A DNA stretch of 8,643 nt from Planctomycetes bacterium UBA1662 (GTDB lineage: Bacteria > Planctomycetota > UBA8108), in the NCBI GenBank assembly GCA_002320775.1, contig DCKY01000179.1, positions 1-8,643 of the forward strand, in the 5' to 3' direction. The notes below the pieces were generated by a model. That model saw nothing but the letters and a program-made list of their open reading frames with translations, made no database searches and was not told where the DNA came from. The position numbers and the translations under genes were made by a program. Positions 1 to 6,691 of the stretch are shown piece by piece. Position 1 is the stretch's first letter. Each line of letters begins with the position of its first letter.

Positions 1-924
1 ATGGCGAATGGGCTTGGTGAAGACATCCTCAAACAGCAGGGGTGAATCCCATCGCTCGGGCGACACCATCATGCTAGCTACGCGAGTCAGGTCAGTCTGC
101 AGGGCGAGGATCATCAGGTCTCCCATCACCTGGATGTACTCGTCGCGACGCATCGTGGTCCAGAGCTTCCCGGGCTCCTCGAGGTCGAGGTCCCTGATAT
201 CCACCTGGCGCTTCGTGATACGTTCGATCTGCTGTTCAACGGTACGGACGGAATCCATGTATTCAGCAAGCTTGTGATGGTCCAGGCGGCCGAGCTTCCC
301 CTGGAGGTCCTTCGCATCGGCAAGCACCAGGTCGAGGACACTGGCGTTCGCCTTGTGCTCCTTGACTGCGAAGAGCCGGTTGAACACCAGGCGTGGATCC
401 TTGATCGAGCGCGCCACGTGCCCATGGCCGTACCAGGAGATATTGTCGAAATACACCGACTCCCTATTGTCTGTAAAGCTATTGCAGGACAGCTCCAGGG
501 ACCGGAAGGCGGTGGATTGCCCCGCCACGTCAGCCATGAGCTGGTCGATAGTTCGCTTGAGGGGATAGCCGGCCGGGGACAGCTCATCCGGGGCGGCGCT
601 GCTGAGCCAGCAGGTGCCGGCCTGGGCGTGACCATCGGTCCCCGCCACCTTGATCCGGTCAAGGTTGGTGAAGAGCGAGATCTTCTTCCGGACCTTCGCG
701 ATCGGCTCCAGGGTCGGGCTCAGGGCGAAATTGTGTCCCGTCTCCTTCGGATGCCAGGCCTGCTGCGCGACACCATTGGGAATATAGAAGAAGGCCGCGC
801 GCCTGGGAGCCACGGGAGCCGCGCCGCGCGCCTGCATCGCATCGAGGAAGGGCAGGGCCATCGCCGCGCCGCAACCACGTAGAAAGGTACGCCTTGGAAT
901 TTGAGTCTGCTTCAAGATGTTCAT
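1..924 (-). CDS. DUF1552 family Tat-exported protein (3' end cut by window)
   Basis: Exported protein of the DUF1552 family, whose biochemical role is unknown; in PVC bacteria it is habitually encoded beside a DUF1592-type cytochrome protein, as here. The 308 codons present are open at the left edge; family members are usually about 430-460 residues, so roughly a third is missing. Residues 8-30 form a twin-arginine signal (PRRTFLRG followed by a hydrophobic stretch), implying export of a folded protein, perhaps with a cofactor. Family-typical segments follow: FFYIPNGV (45-52), FALSPTLEPIAKV (66-78), NISWYGHG (161-168), DPRLVFNRLF (176-185), SVLDLVLADAK (195-205) and EYMDSVRTVEQQIERI (221-236). 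The usual loop with cysteines before NISW is shortened. The ATG overlaps the stop of the upstream cytochrome gene (ATGA, 921-924) and has a Shine-Dalgarno sequence 7 nt upstream, so translational coupling is likely. Family assignment is by remembered motifs and is firm; function is not. Confidence 0.92.
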   Translation of the reverse strand, partial: MNILKQTQIPRRTFLRGCGAAMALPFLDAMQARGAAPVAPRRAAFFYIPNGVAQQAWHPKETGHNFALSPTLEPIAKVRKKISLFTNLDRIKVAGTDGHAQAGTCWLSSAAPDELSPAGYPLKRTIDQLMADVAGQSTAFRSLELSCNSFTDNRESVYFDNISWYGHGHVARSIKDPRLVFNRLFAVKEHKANASVLDLVLADAKDLQGKLGRLDHHKLAEYMDSVRTVEQQIERITKRQVDIRDLDLEEPGKLWTTMRRDEYIQVMGDLMILALQTDLTRVASMMVSPERWDSPLLFEDVFTKPIRH

Positions 925-3485
925 TTACGTTCTTCCTGGCCTGTCTTGTGTCGAAAAGGCGCGCTCCTGGCGATCTCCACGACCACGGTCGAAAACCGTC
1001 CATGGTCGTTGAGCACCTGGCTCGAGATACGATCGATCGCCGGCTTGTCGGTGACCTTCAGCTCGCGTCCCAATGCATAGGATAGCATGTGCTCACTGAA
1101 TGCGCGCATGAACTTCTCCGGACGCTCCAGCAGCGCGTCCTTGAATTCGATGATGTCCTTGAACTCCTTGTCGCCAAACAACTTGCCGCTGGCATCGACC
1201 GGCAGCCCACCGCGGTATTTATCCCGCCAGCGACCGATGGGGTCATAGCTCTCGAGCACAAACCCCAGGGGGTCGATCTTCGCGTGACAGCTGGCGCAGC
1301 TCTCGTCGGTGGCGTGCTGCTTCAGGCGCTGGCGGATCGTCAGGCCTTTTGCCTCGATCTCCGCGTCGTCCGCCTCGATCTCCGGAACCACATCCGGAGG
1401 GGGAGGAGGAGGATCGTTGAAGATCACCGTGGCGACCCAGGCGCCACGCTTGATGGGACTGGTACGAAGCGGCGTCGCGGTCATGGTAAGAACCGCTGCG
1501 CTGGTGATCACCCCGCCCTCGCGCCGGCTTGCGAGCTTTCGCCTGTGGAAGGCCTGCGAGTTGGTGTTGAACCGGTTGCGGTTGCCCCTGTTACCGAAGG
1601 GCTTCTCGGGCCGGCTGTACCAGGCCTGCAATTCATTCGAGCGATAGGAGTAGTTGCTGTCCACCAGCAGCATGATCGAGCGGTCCTCCACCTGGATGCT
1701 CTCAAAGAGCAGCAGGGGCTCCACCATCGTCTGCAACCCGAACTTCCACTGCTCGCAGCCGATGCGCGCGTAGTAGACCTGGAAACGGTCAAAGTCCGGA
1801 ACGGCGGTGATCAGCTGGTCAAGCCGCAGCCACTGGCGCGCGAAGTTTTCCGCCAGCGCGCGGCTGCGCGGATCGTTCAGCATACGCCTGACGTGCTTCT
1901 CGAGAACCTCAGGCTTTTGCAGCTCGCCCTTGCGAGCGGTCTCCATCAGCGGCTCGTCCGGAATGCTGCTCCAGATAAAGAGCGCCAGGCGCTGGGCCAG
2001 CTCGTAATCACCCAGGGGCGCTTTCTCACCCGCCCCACGCTTGGCCTCCACCACGTAGACAAACTTGGGCGAAGCGAGCACCGCCCCCACCACGTTCTTC
2101 ATGGCCTGGGTAAAGGACCCGGTGCGTTTCTGCTCGGCCTGGTGAAAGGCGACGTAGCGATCAAGCGCGGCCTCTCCCACCGGCGCCCGGAAGGCCCGCT
2201 CGAGGAAGGGACGGAGCCTCTTTTTCACTGGCTCGCCGCCCTCCTTGAAGAGAGTGTTCCGCAGACCGGTGTAGCCATCGAACTGTGAGCTGTTCACGAT
2301 GCTGCGCCCGAGCTTCAGCAGGCTCTCGAGCAGGATCGGGGGCAGGTTCAGCTGCTCTCCCTGGTTGTTGAACCCGTGTTCGGCCTGCAGGTCGATGGCG
2401 AAGGGATCAACTCCATCGAGAATCTGGCGTTCGACCTGGAACTTGCCCAGGGTACGGTTGCCGGCGTTCACACTGGAAGGCATGCGACCGGAGGCCGGAT
2501 CGAAATACCGGCTCGATCGAATCACCTTTTCAGGCAGCGGGTAGATATCGCCGCGCAGCTGAAGCAGGTCGCGCACCGCGTTGTTGTACTCGTAGCGGTT
2601 CATCCGCCGCATCACCACCGGCTCGAGGGTGGTGTTCTTCTGAACGTATTCCTCCACCACCCCATCGAAGAAGCGCTGGAGCTTTGCCCTCTGCGCCTTT
2701 GTCGGTTGTTTCTTCTTTTCAGGCGGCATCTCAGCCTTGCCCAGAACCTTGGCGGCGGTGCGGGAGAGCTCAACCTTCGCGAGGAAATCACCGCGGGCGG
2801 AGAGTTCTACCAGGTTGACCTTCCCCTTGACCTTCTCCGCTGCCCCGTGGCAACCGAAACAGTATTCCTTCATCAGGGGAAGAGCTTCCTCGAGGCTGAC
2901 ATGGGCGAGCACCGGCTTCTCAACAGCGGGCTTTTCGGGTTCCGGTTCCAGGTCGGTCAACTTGAGGTAATCGAGCCCCCAGAGATAGCCCTTGCCTGCG
3001 TATTTCGTCGCCTTCGGATTGCCCCCGGTGAGCTTGATGGTCAGCCTCTGGATCCCGGCCCGGAGATTCAACCCATCGACCTCCTGAAGCTTGGCAAGCT
3101 CTACCCTGGGTGAATACAGATCGACCTGCGGGATGATCACCCTCCCGTTCAGTCTCACCTCGAAGACACCGTAGTCAGGAGCCAGGGTCCACTGGATCGC
3201 CAGGGAATACCTTCCTGTCTTCGCCACCTCGAATCCGACGGTATTAGCCTGCCCCACCACGCCGTCCCACAGCAGGTGGCTGCCGCCACGCCAGCCCTGG
3301 CCGAAGCCCCGCATGTCCTGAGGGCGGGCCTTGCCGCCAAAGCGCAGGTGCGTCTCTCCCTCGTAGATTCCTCCGGCCGCGAGCACCGGCTGCTTGTGGA
3401 TGGAATGGTAGTCAAAACGCTCAGCCGCCTGGAGCGGCGTCAGAGCCAGGAGAAGGCCAAACATGGAGAGAACCTGTTGTTTCAT
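921..3485 (-). CDS. Exported di-haem-motif DUF1592-type planctomycete cytochrome protein
   Basis: Large exported c-type cytochrome-like protein of unknown substrate; 854 residues. A Sec signal peptide (1-20, ending LQA) is followed by a beta-sandwich, CBM-like region (about 35-178, with APDYGVFEVRLNG and DLYSPRVEL). A first haem-binding motif CFGCH is at 209-213, with a likely axial methionine in EMPP (252-255). Then come DUF1587 (about 295-360, RRMNRYEYNNAVRDLL), DUF1595 (about 420-480, FLERAFRAPV), DUF1592 (about 488-610, YELAQRLALFIWSSIPD), DUF1588 (about 655-755, GVITSAAVLTM, a six-proline run, then a second haem motif CASCH at 730-734 with KIDPLGFVLE) and DUF1585 (about 785-845, LSYALGRELK). 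This order is the standard architecture, and no domain is broken. The gene overlaps its upstream and downstream neighbours by 4 bases each, so it is the middle of a coupled operon. Haem attachment outside the cytoplasm is inferred from the motifs and signal. Whether it is a peroxidase, dehydrogenase or electron carrier cannot be told. Confidence 0.94.
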   Translation of the reverse strand: MKQQVLSMFGLLLALTPLQAAERFDYHSIHKQPVLAAGGIYEGETHLRFGGKARPQDMRGFGQGWRGGSHLLWDGVVGQANTVGFEVAKTGRYSLAIQWTLAPDYGVFEVRLNGRVIIPQVDLYSPRVELAKLQEVDGLNLRAGIQRLTIKLTGGNPKATKYAGKGYLWGLDYLKLTDLEPEPEKPAVEKPVLAHVSLEEALPLMKEYCFGCHGAAEKVKGKVNLVELSARGDFLAKVELSRTAAKVLGKAEMPPEKKKQPTKAQRAKLQRFFDGVVEEYVQKNTTLEPVVMRRMNRYEYNNAVRDLLQLRGDIYPLPEKVIRSSRYFDPASGRMPSSVNAGNRTLGKFQVERQILDGVDPFAIDLQAEHGFNNQGEQLNLPPILLESLLKLGRSIVNSSQFDGYTGLRNTLFKEGGEPVKKRLRPFLERAFRAPVGEAALDRYVAFHQAEQKRTGSFTQAMKNVVGAVLASPKFVYVVEAKRGAGEKAPLGDYELAQRLALFIWSSIPDEPLMETARKGELQKPEVLEKHVRRMLNDPRSRALAENFARQWLRLDQLITAVPDFDRFQVYYARIGCEQWKFGLQTMVEPLLLFESIQVEDRSIMLLVDSNYSYRSNELQAWYSRPEKPFGNRGNRNRFNTNSQAFHRRKLASRREGGVITSAAVLTMTATPLRTSPIKRGAWVATVIFNDPPPPPPDVVPEIEADDAEIEAKGLTIRQRLKQHATDESCASCHAKIDPLGFVLESYDPIGRWRDKYRGGLPVDASGKLFGDKEFKDIIEFKDALLERPEKFMRAFSEHMLSYALGRELKVTDKPAIDRISSQVLNDHGRFSTVVVEIARSAPFRHKTGQEERK
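931..937 (-). promoter_or_regulatory. Ribosome binding site of the DUF1552 gene
   Basis: On the minus strand AGGAAGA lies inside the last codons of the upstream gene, with 7 nt between GGAAG and the ATG at 924. It supports this start and re-initiation across the ATGA overlap. Confidence 0.6.
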
Positions 3486-4984
3486 TTCGCCCCCCCCGTA
3501 ACCAGCAGGTTCTTCTCATCCATCAGGAAGATCAGCGCCACGACAGCGGACGCGGAGAGCCGGCCCGCCCCATCGGTATAGTCGTAAGGGTTGTTGTCGC
3601 GGTTGGGCTGGTAGTAGAAGGTGCCATCGGGGCATTGGGCCAGGGTGAACCACCAGCGGTTGCTGTCCATCATCCTGCGGAAGCTCGCCCGGTCTACGTG
3701 GGCGCCAAGGGCGGTATAACCCATCCCCATCATCGGCGAGCCATGGGTGTCGGGCAGCGTCTCGGGGTGGTCGCCGATCGCCCTGGCATGGGCGAGGGCG
3801 CTGGCCCTGTACTTCTTTTCCTTATAGGGGCTCAGGAAATTGGCGACGGCAGAGGCTCCGGTGCGGCCCATATCCGCCCAGCGGTCGTGTCGGCTTGGAG
3901 AATCGGCGTACCAGAGGTAGCCGTTGCGCCCGGTTCCCCTGGCGAGAAATCCATAAGCGCTATCGTGGCGGGCACGGTCCACATCGATACCGCAGTGCTT
4001 GAGCACGGCGAAGGTCAGCGCGCCCTGGCCGGTGACCATGGCGATGGGACCGTAGCCCTCGAAGCCCGGGTTGTGACCCCAGCCGCCAAGAGCCTGTCCC
4101 TCTCGCCGGGGAAGCTTTCGTTTCTTAGCCGACTCCGTCACCTGGGACAGGTCGGTGTATTGTGAGGACAAGAGGAATTGATAGACCTCCTCGAGCTCTG
4201 GCAGGATCCACTTCTCCTTTGTACGGTGATAGTATTCTCCCATGACGATCCCAGCCGCCATGTAGCGCCAGTTGATCAGGGATGACCTGTCGCTGGCCTT
4301 GGTCTTACGGGCATGAAACTCGGCGTTCTTCTTCACCAGCGGCAGGTATTTGCTCTCTCCGCTTGCGAGCAGCGCGAGCGCGGAGAAGGTGTTGATATGA
4401 GGCTGACCCCAGGAGCCATCGGGGCGCTGCTCACCGGCGATGAATTCGCAGAGCTGCTTTCGCAGCCGGCTCGACTTCGGACAATCCGATGGGAACTTCC
4501 TGCCGTAGGTTCCGTTGGAGGTTCCAAGGTCCAGGGTCTCCTTCGTGGTCTTACCCTCACGCAGCACCGCCAGGCTCAGCTTGCCGCGAAGCTTGCGCCC
4601 CTGGCTCTCCTCGATGGCGATGCCGAGATCTCGCAGCGGCCCCTTGCCGCCGAAGACCTCAACGCTGTAGCCGTTGAGATGGGGTGTGACAAACTTCCGG
4701 CCATTAGCTCCGATGAGCAGGTCCCCCGGCTTGATCTTGCCGTGGGCCGGGGTTCCATGGAAGACATACTTGACCAGGAGCTGTGTGGGCTCCTTCTCAA
4801 CCAGGATCGCACGCATACCGGTGATGCCGAGGTTGTAGTACCAGCCGCCGGCTATGGCATCGGGCCCCCTCTTGGTCGTAACCGACCAGGGTCGTCCATC
4901 CTTGTGATAGTGGACCTGGCCAATGGCTGGCAAGGCAGCCCAGAGCCCGCTGAAGAAAACAAAGAGGCGAAAAGACTTCAGCAT
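3482..4984 (-). CDS. Exported PDZ plus alpha/alpha-toroid protein (DUF6288-like)
   Basis: Secreted or periplasmic protein of unknown function, first gene of the leftward operon; 500 residues from the chosen start. The open frame extends upstream to 5056, but the ATG at 4984 gives a proper signal peptide (MLKSFRLFVFF, cleavage near 20-23) and leaves room for a promoter. Residues about 45-150 look like a PDZ domain (GTPAHGKIKPGDLLIGANG at 77-95, the usual carboxylate-loop-distal segment). From about 170 to 490 the protein resembles an all-helical alpha/alpha toroid of the terpene-cyclase/prenyltransferase kind, with QW-like turns: EQRPDGSWG (185-193), GGWGHNPGFEGYG (300-312), GTGRNGYLWYA (350-360) and QCPDGTFYYQPN (450-461). 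No DxDD cyclase motif is visible, so catalysis is unproven. The layout matches proteins annotated DUF6288 as I remember them. Its stop overlaps the cytochrome start (ATGA, 3482-3485), tying it to the DUF1592/DUF1552 pair. Confidence 0.8.
   Translation of the reverse strand: MLKSFRLFVFFSGLWAALPAIGQVHYHKDGRPWSVTTKRGPDAIAGGWYYNLGITGMRAILVEKEPTQLLVKYVFHGTPAHGKIKPGDLLIGANGRKFVTPHLNGYSVEVFGGKGPLRDLGIAIEESQGRKLRGKLSLAVLREGKTTKETLDLGTSNGTYGRKFPSDCPKSSRLRKQLCEFIAGEQRPDGSWGQPHINTFSALALLASGESKYLPLVKKNAEFHARKTKASDRSSLINWRYMAAGIVMGEYYHRTKEKWILPELEEVYQFLLSSQYTDLSQVTESAKKRKLPRREGQALGGWGHNPGFEGYGPIAMVTGQGALTFAVLKHCGIDVDRARHDSAYGFLARGTGRNGYLWYADSPSRHDRWADMGRTGASAVANFLSPYKEKKYRASALAHARAIGDHPETLPDTHGSPMMGMGYTALGAHVDRASFRRMMDSNRWWFTLAQCPDGTFYYQPNRDNNPYDYTDGAGRLSASAVVALIFLMDEKNLLVTGGAK
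3490..3497 (-). other. G8 homopolymer just before the ATGA junction
   Basis: The coding strand reads eight G in a row across the Thr-Gly-Gly-Ala codons at the end of the PDZ/toroid gene, five bases before its TGA is reached. It lies where a Shine-Dalgarno sequence for the cytochrome gene would sit. In the gene's own frame the seven bases G GGG GGG fit the X XXY YYZ pattern of a slippery site. A -1 shift enters the cytochrome frame with no intervening stop. Confidence 0.5.
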
Positions 4985-4994
4985 ATTCCAGTTT

Positions 4995-5002
4995 CTCTCC
5001 CT
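4995..5002 (-). promoter_or_regulatory. Ribosome binding site deciding the start at 4984
   Basis: Minus-strand AGGGAGAG lies 10 nt before the ATG at 4984 (about 12 nt from the GGAG core, slightly long). Together with the signal peptide it favours this start over the in-frame ATGs further upstream. Confidence 0.5.
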
Positions 5003-5027
5003 AATTAGTAGCTCACCGTCTGGGCCC

Positions 5028-5056
5028 ATTGTAAGTGTCCACTCCTGCCCTCGCAA
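5028..5056 (-). promoter_or_regulatory. Sigma70-like promoter of the leftward operon
   Basis: On the minus strand a -35-like TTGCGA (5051-5056, 4 of 6 to consensus) and a -10-like TACAAT (5028-5033, 5 of 6) are separated by exactly 17 bp. Transcription would start near 5021, giving a leader of about 37 nt to the ATG at 4984 with the Shine-Dalgarno inside it. The position excludes the longer 5056 start, which would begin in the -35 box. This is the best promoter-like match I found in the intergenic region; consensus in this phylum may differ. Confidence 0.5.
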
Positions 5057-5104
5057 GCCGTCCCAACCACTCGCGCTGGAGTATTACCCCCCCACGGGTT
5101 TAAA

Positions 5105-5110
5105 TATGAT
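5105..5110 (+). promoter_or_regulatory. Possible -10 element for the rightward operon
   Basis: TATGAT (5 of 6 to TATAAT) sits in the only clearly AT-rich patch (5100-5110) of the divergent region. No convincing -35 is found at 16-18 bp upstream (TATTAC at 5082-5087 is poor), so it may be activator-dependent or not a promoter. If used, the leader would be about 94 nt and would contain the hairpin and palindrome below. A weaker alternative is TTGAAA at 5134-5139, which lacks a good -10. Confidence 0.25.
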
Positions 5111-5127
5111 GCGGGGTCTGGGCCAAG

Positions 5128-5147
5128 CCGCTATTGAAAGATAGCGG
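5128..5147. promoter_or_regulatory. Perfect 7-bp inverted repeat (hairpin) in the divergent region
   Basis: CCGCTAT and ATAGCGG are exact reverse complements separated by the 6-base loop TGAAAG. No T-tract follows on either side, so it is not an intrinsic terminator. It lies upstream of the rightward gene and could act as an operator half-site pair or as a leader-RNA hairpin. Confidence 0.45.
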
Positions 5148-5150
5148 GAC

Positions 5151-5164
5151 AACAATTAACTGTT
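5151..5164. promoter_or_regulatory. Imperfect 14-bp palindrome, candidate operator
   Basis: AACAATTAACTGTT pairs with its own reverse complement at 12 of 14 positions (outer AACA/TGTT, centre TTAA, one mismatched pair). It starts 3 bp after the hairpin and lies 46 bp before the rightward ATG. The size and symmetry suit a dimeric helix-turn-helix regulator, but no regulator gene is in the window. Confidence 0.35.
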
Positions 5165-5195
5165 ACCACGAAACTCACCCGCCACGAAGTTGACA

Positions 5196-5210
5196 AACAC
5201 CCTGCTCAAC
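5196..5210 (+). repeat. 15-bp direct repeat, copy 1
   Basis: AACACCCTGCTCAAC lies directly before the ATG at 5211 and recurs exactly at 6713-6727, in the first codons of the next gene. Read in the frame of the downstream gene it codes NTLLN, the same peptide as in copy 2. It occupies the position where a Shine-Dalgarno would be expected. Confidence 0.7.
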
Positions 5211-6659
5211 ATGCAGAAAAACACAAGCTCTACTATCATCTCGGTCCTCCTCCTCGCATTGCTCGTCTGGGCGCTCTCCTCCGGAAAAAAAAGCGTCAAG
5301 CCTCGCGAGGAAAGTGAAGCGACACAGCTGGCCAGAGAAACTCCCCTGGTTCGAGAAGGAGAAAAAACGCCGCTCGAAAAACCACCGGAAAAAGGGGAGC
5401 TGAAGACGACGAACAATCCTCCGACAAAGGATGCACTGGAAGAACCCGGAAAAGATCCAGATGCGAAAGGAAGCCCCGCTCCCGTCACGCCACCGGTAGC
5501 TCAGCAGGCGTCAGAAGAAAAAGCTGAGCGCCCTGAGAACAGGGCACCTCCCGCTGCCGGGCCTGAAATCATTCCAGCCCCGAAGGCCTTGCTCAGGGGG
5601 ACCGTAACCGATGGTGAAGGCAAGCCCATCATGGGAGCCCAGGTCAGCCTCCAAACAACCGTGGAGAGCGCCAATAAGAAAAAACTGCGAAAGAAGAAGG
5701 TGGGCCCGGTCCTGACCGATGCCAAAGGCCTCTTTGAATTTCGCGACATCGACCCGACTCCCACAGCTGAACTCCTGGCCTACCATCTCGACTATGTTGA
5801 ATTCCAAGGCAAACCCTTCGAGCTGCGCCCTGGAGGCGAACTCGACAACTTCAACATCAGGCTGCCCGAAGGTGGCCGGATCAACATCTCAGTCCTGGGA
5901 CCAGATGGCTCTCCCCGCCCCGACGAAGACCTTTCCATCTGGAGGGCTGTCGAGAACCGGAAACACCCCTGGGAAAAAATAAAAACTCGCAAGGCCGACT
6001 CCGAAGGCAAGAGCTTCTTCGCGGGCCTCTCGGACAACAGTTACTCGCTTCGCGCCGGTGGCAGCAGGGGAACCCGGCATTACACCCGGCTCTTGCGAAT
6101 CACCAGCAGCCGGGAACTGGAGCAGGTCATCCAACTCGAACCGGAGAAGATCATCTCCGGTACCGTACGCAACAACCGGGACGAACCAGTTGAGGGCGCG
6201 CTGGTCAAATCCTTCCGGACACGACCCGAGTTCGGCCAGGATGAAAAATCCAGTGACCGAACGAATACCGAGGGACAATTCAACATCGGCCAGCTTGGCG
6301 ACGGAGCCTACCTGGTCACTGTCCAGGCCAAGGGCTACCTGAGGCATTCGCGCATGATCAACTCCGGAGAAGAAGTGACCCTGCTCCTGCGGCAATACGG
6401 AAGAATCAGCGGACAGGTTCTCTCTCTCTCGAGCGGACGCGCCATCATGGGATCACAGGCCCAGCTCGAACCCCTTGAAAATCAAAAAGGCCGACAGGGC
6501 CTGCGACCCAACGCAAAGGGCTTCTTCAGATCGAACAGCCTGCTGCCGGGAAGCTACCTCCTCAAGGTTACGGCACCGGGACACACCCCGGCCGCGCTTG
6601 ACCTGGAGGTCAAAGATGGACAAAATCTCGAATTGATCATAGAGCTCGAAATCCCCTAA
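5211..6659 (+). CDS. Membrane-anchored protein with four carboxypeptidase-regulatory-like modules
   Basis: Predicted extracytoplasmic structural or binding protein; 482 residues. Residues 1-7 and a hydrophobic stretch 8-24 (TIISVLLLALLVWAL) form an uncleaved signal-anchor. This is followed by a K/E/P-rich, low-complexity linker (25-125) that probably spans the periplasm or cell wall. Four beta-sandwich modules of the carboxypeptidase-regulatory/CnaB type follow: about 127-220 (LLRGTVTDGEGKPIMGAQVSL, then DAKGLFEFRDI), 221-310 (divergent), 313-395 (ISGTVRNNRDEPVEGALV, then NTEGQFNIGQL) and 397-482 (ISGQVLSLSSGRAIMGSQ, then LPGSYLLKVTAPGH). No enzyme domain is seen. The ATG at 5211 was chosen because it puts the hydrophobic segment at the N terminus; an in-frame TTG at 5190 would add 7 residues. 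Neither has a Shine-Dalgarno. The gene ends 32 bp before the esterase gene, so both are probably one operon. The linker makes this gene richer in A than its neighbours. Confidence 0.8.
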   Translation: MQKNTSSTIISVLLLALLVWALSSGKKSVKPREESEATQLARETPLVREGEKTPLEKPPEKGELKTTNNPPTKDALEEPGKDPDAKGSPAPVTPPVAQQASEEKAERPENRAPPAAGPEIIPAPKALLRGTVTDGEGKPIMGAQVSLQTTVESANKKKLRKKKVGPVLTDAKGLFEFRDIDPTPTAELLAYHLDYVEFQGKPFELRPGGELDNFNIRLPEGGRINISVLGPDGSPRPDEDLSIWRAVENRKHPWEKIKTRKADSEGKSFFAGLSDNSYSLRAGGSRGTRHYTRLLRITSSRELEQVIQLEPEKIISGTVRNNRDEPVEGALVKSFRTRPEFGQDEKSSDRTNTEGQFNIGQLGDGAYLVTVQAKGYLRHSRMINSGEEVTLLLRQYGRISGQVLSLSSGRAIMGSQAQLEPLENQKGRQGLRPNAKGFFRSNSLLPGSYLLKVTAPGHTPAALDLEVKDGQNLELIIELEIP

Positions 6660-6670
6660 ACGGGGTTCGA
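6646..6670 (+). other. Intercistronic hairpin spanning the stop codon
   Basis: TCGAA-at-CCCC pairs with GGGG-TTCGA around the loop TAAAC, giving nine base pairs with a 2-nt bulge; the TAA stop is in the loop. No T-run follows, so termination is unlikely. It could stabilise mRNA ends or tune read-through into the esterase gene. Confidence 0.4.
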
Positions 6671-6691
6671 CCAGACTGAAAACCAACTCGT

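Noticed and set aside
274..882. Plus-strand open frame opposite the DUF1552 gene, and similar ones at 2376-3113, 3635-4165 and 4313-5008
   Set aside because: All are antisense shadows of well-supported genes, without family motifs, signal peptides or ribosome sites.
1089..2288. Long plus-strand open frame (399 codons) opposite the cytochrome gene
   Set aside because: It lies wholly antisense to a gene with clear domains and haem motifs. Its translation is low in recognisable motifs and reflects GC-rich codon bias of the other strand.
4985..5056. Upstream start at 5056 for the PDZ/toroid gene (24 extra residues)
   Set aside because: The extension is polar, would bury the signal peptide, and would start in the predicted -35 box; the ATG at 4984 has a ribosome site.
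5190..5195. TTGACA as a consensus -35 box
   Set aside because: It is a perfect hexamer, but 17 bp downstream lies inside the coding region and has no -10-like sequence.
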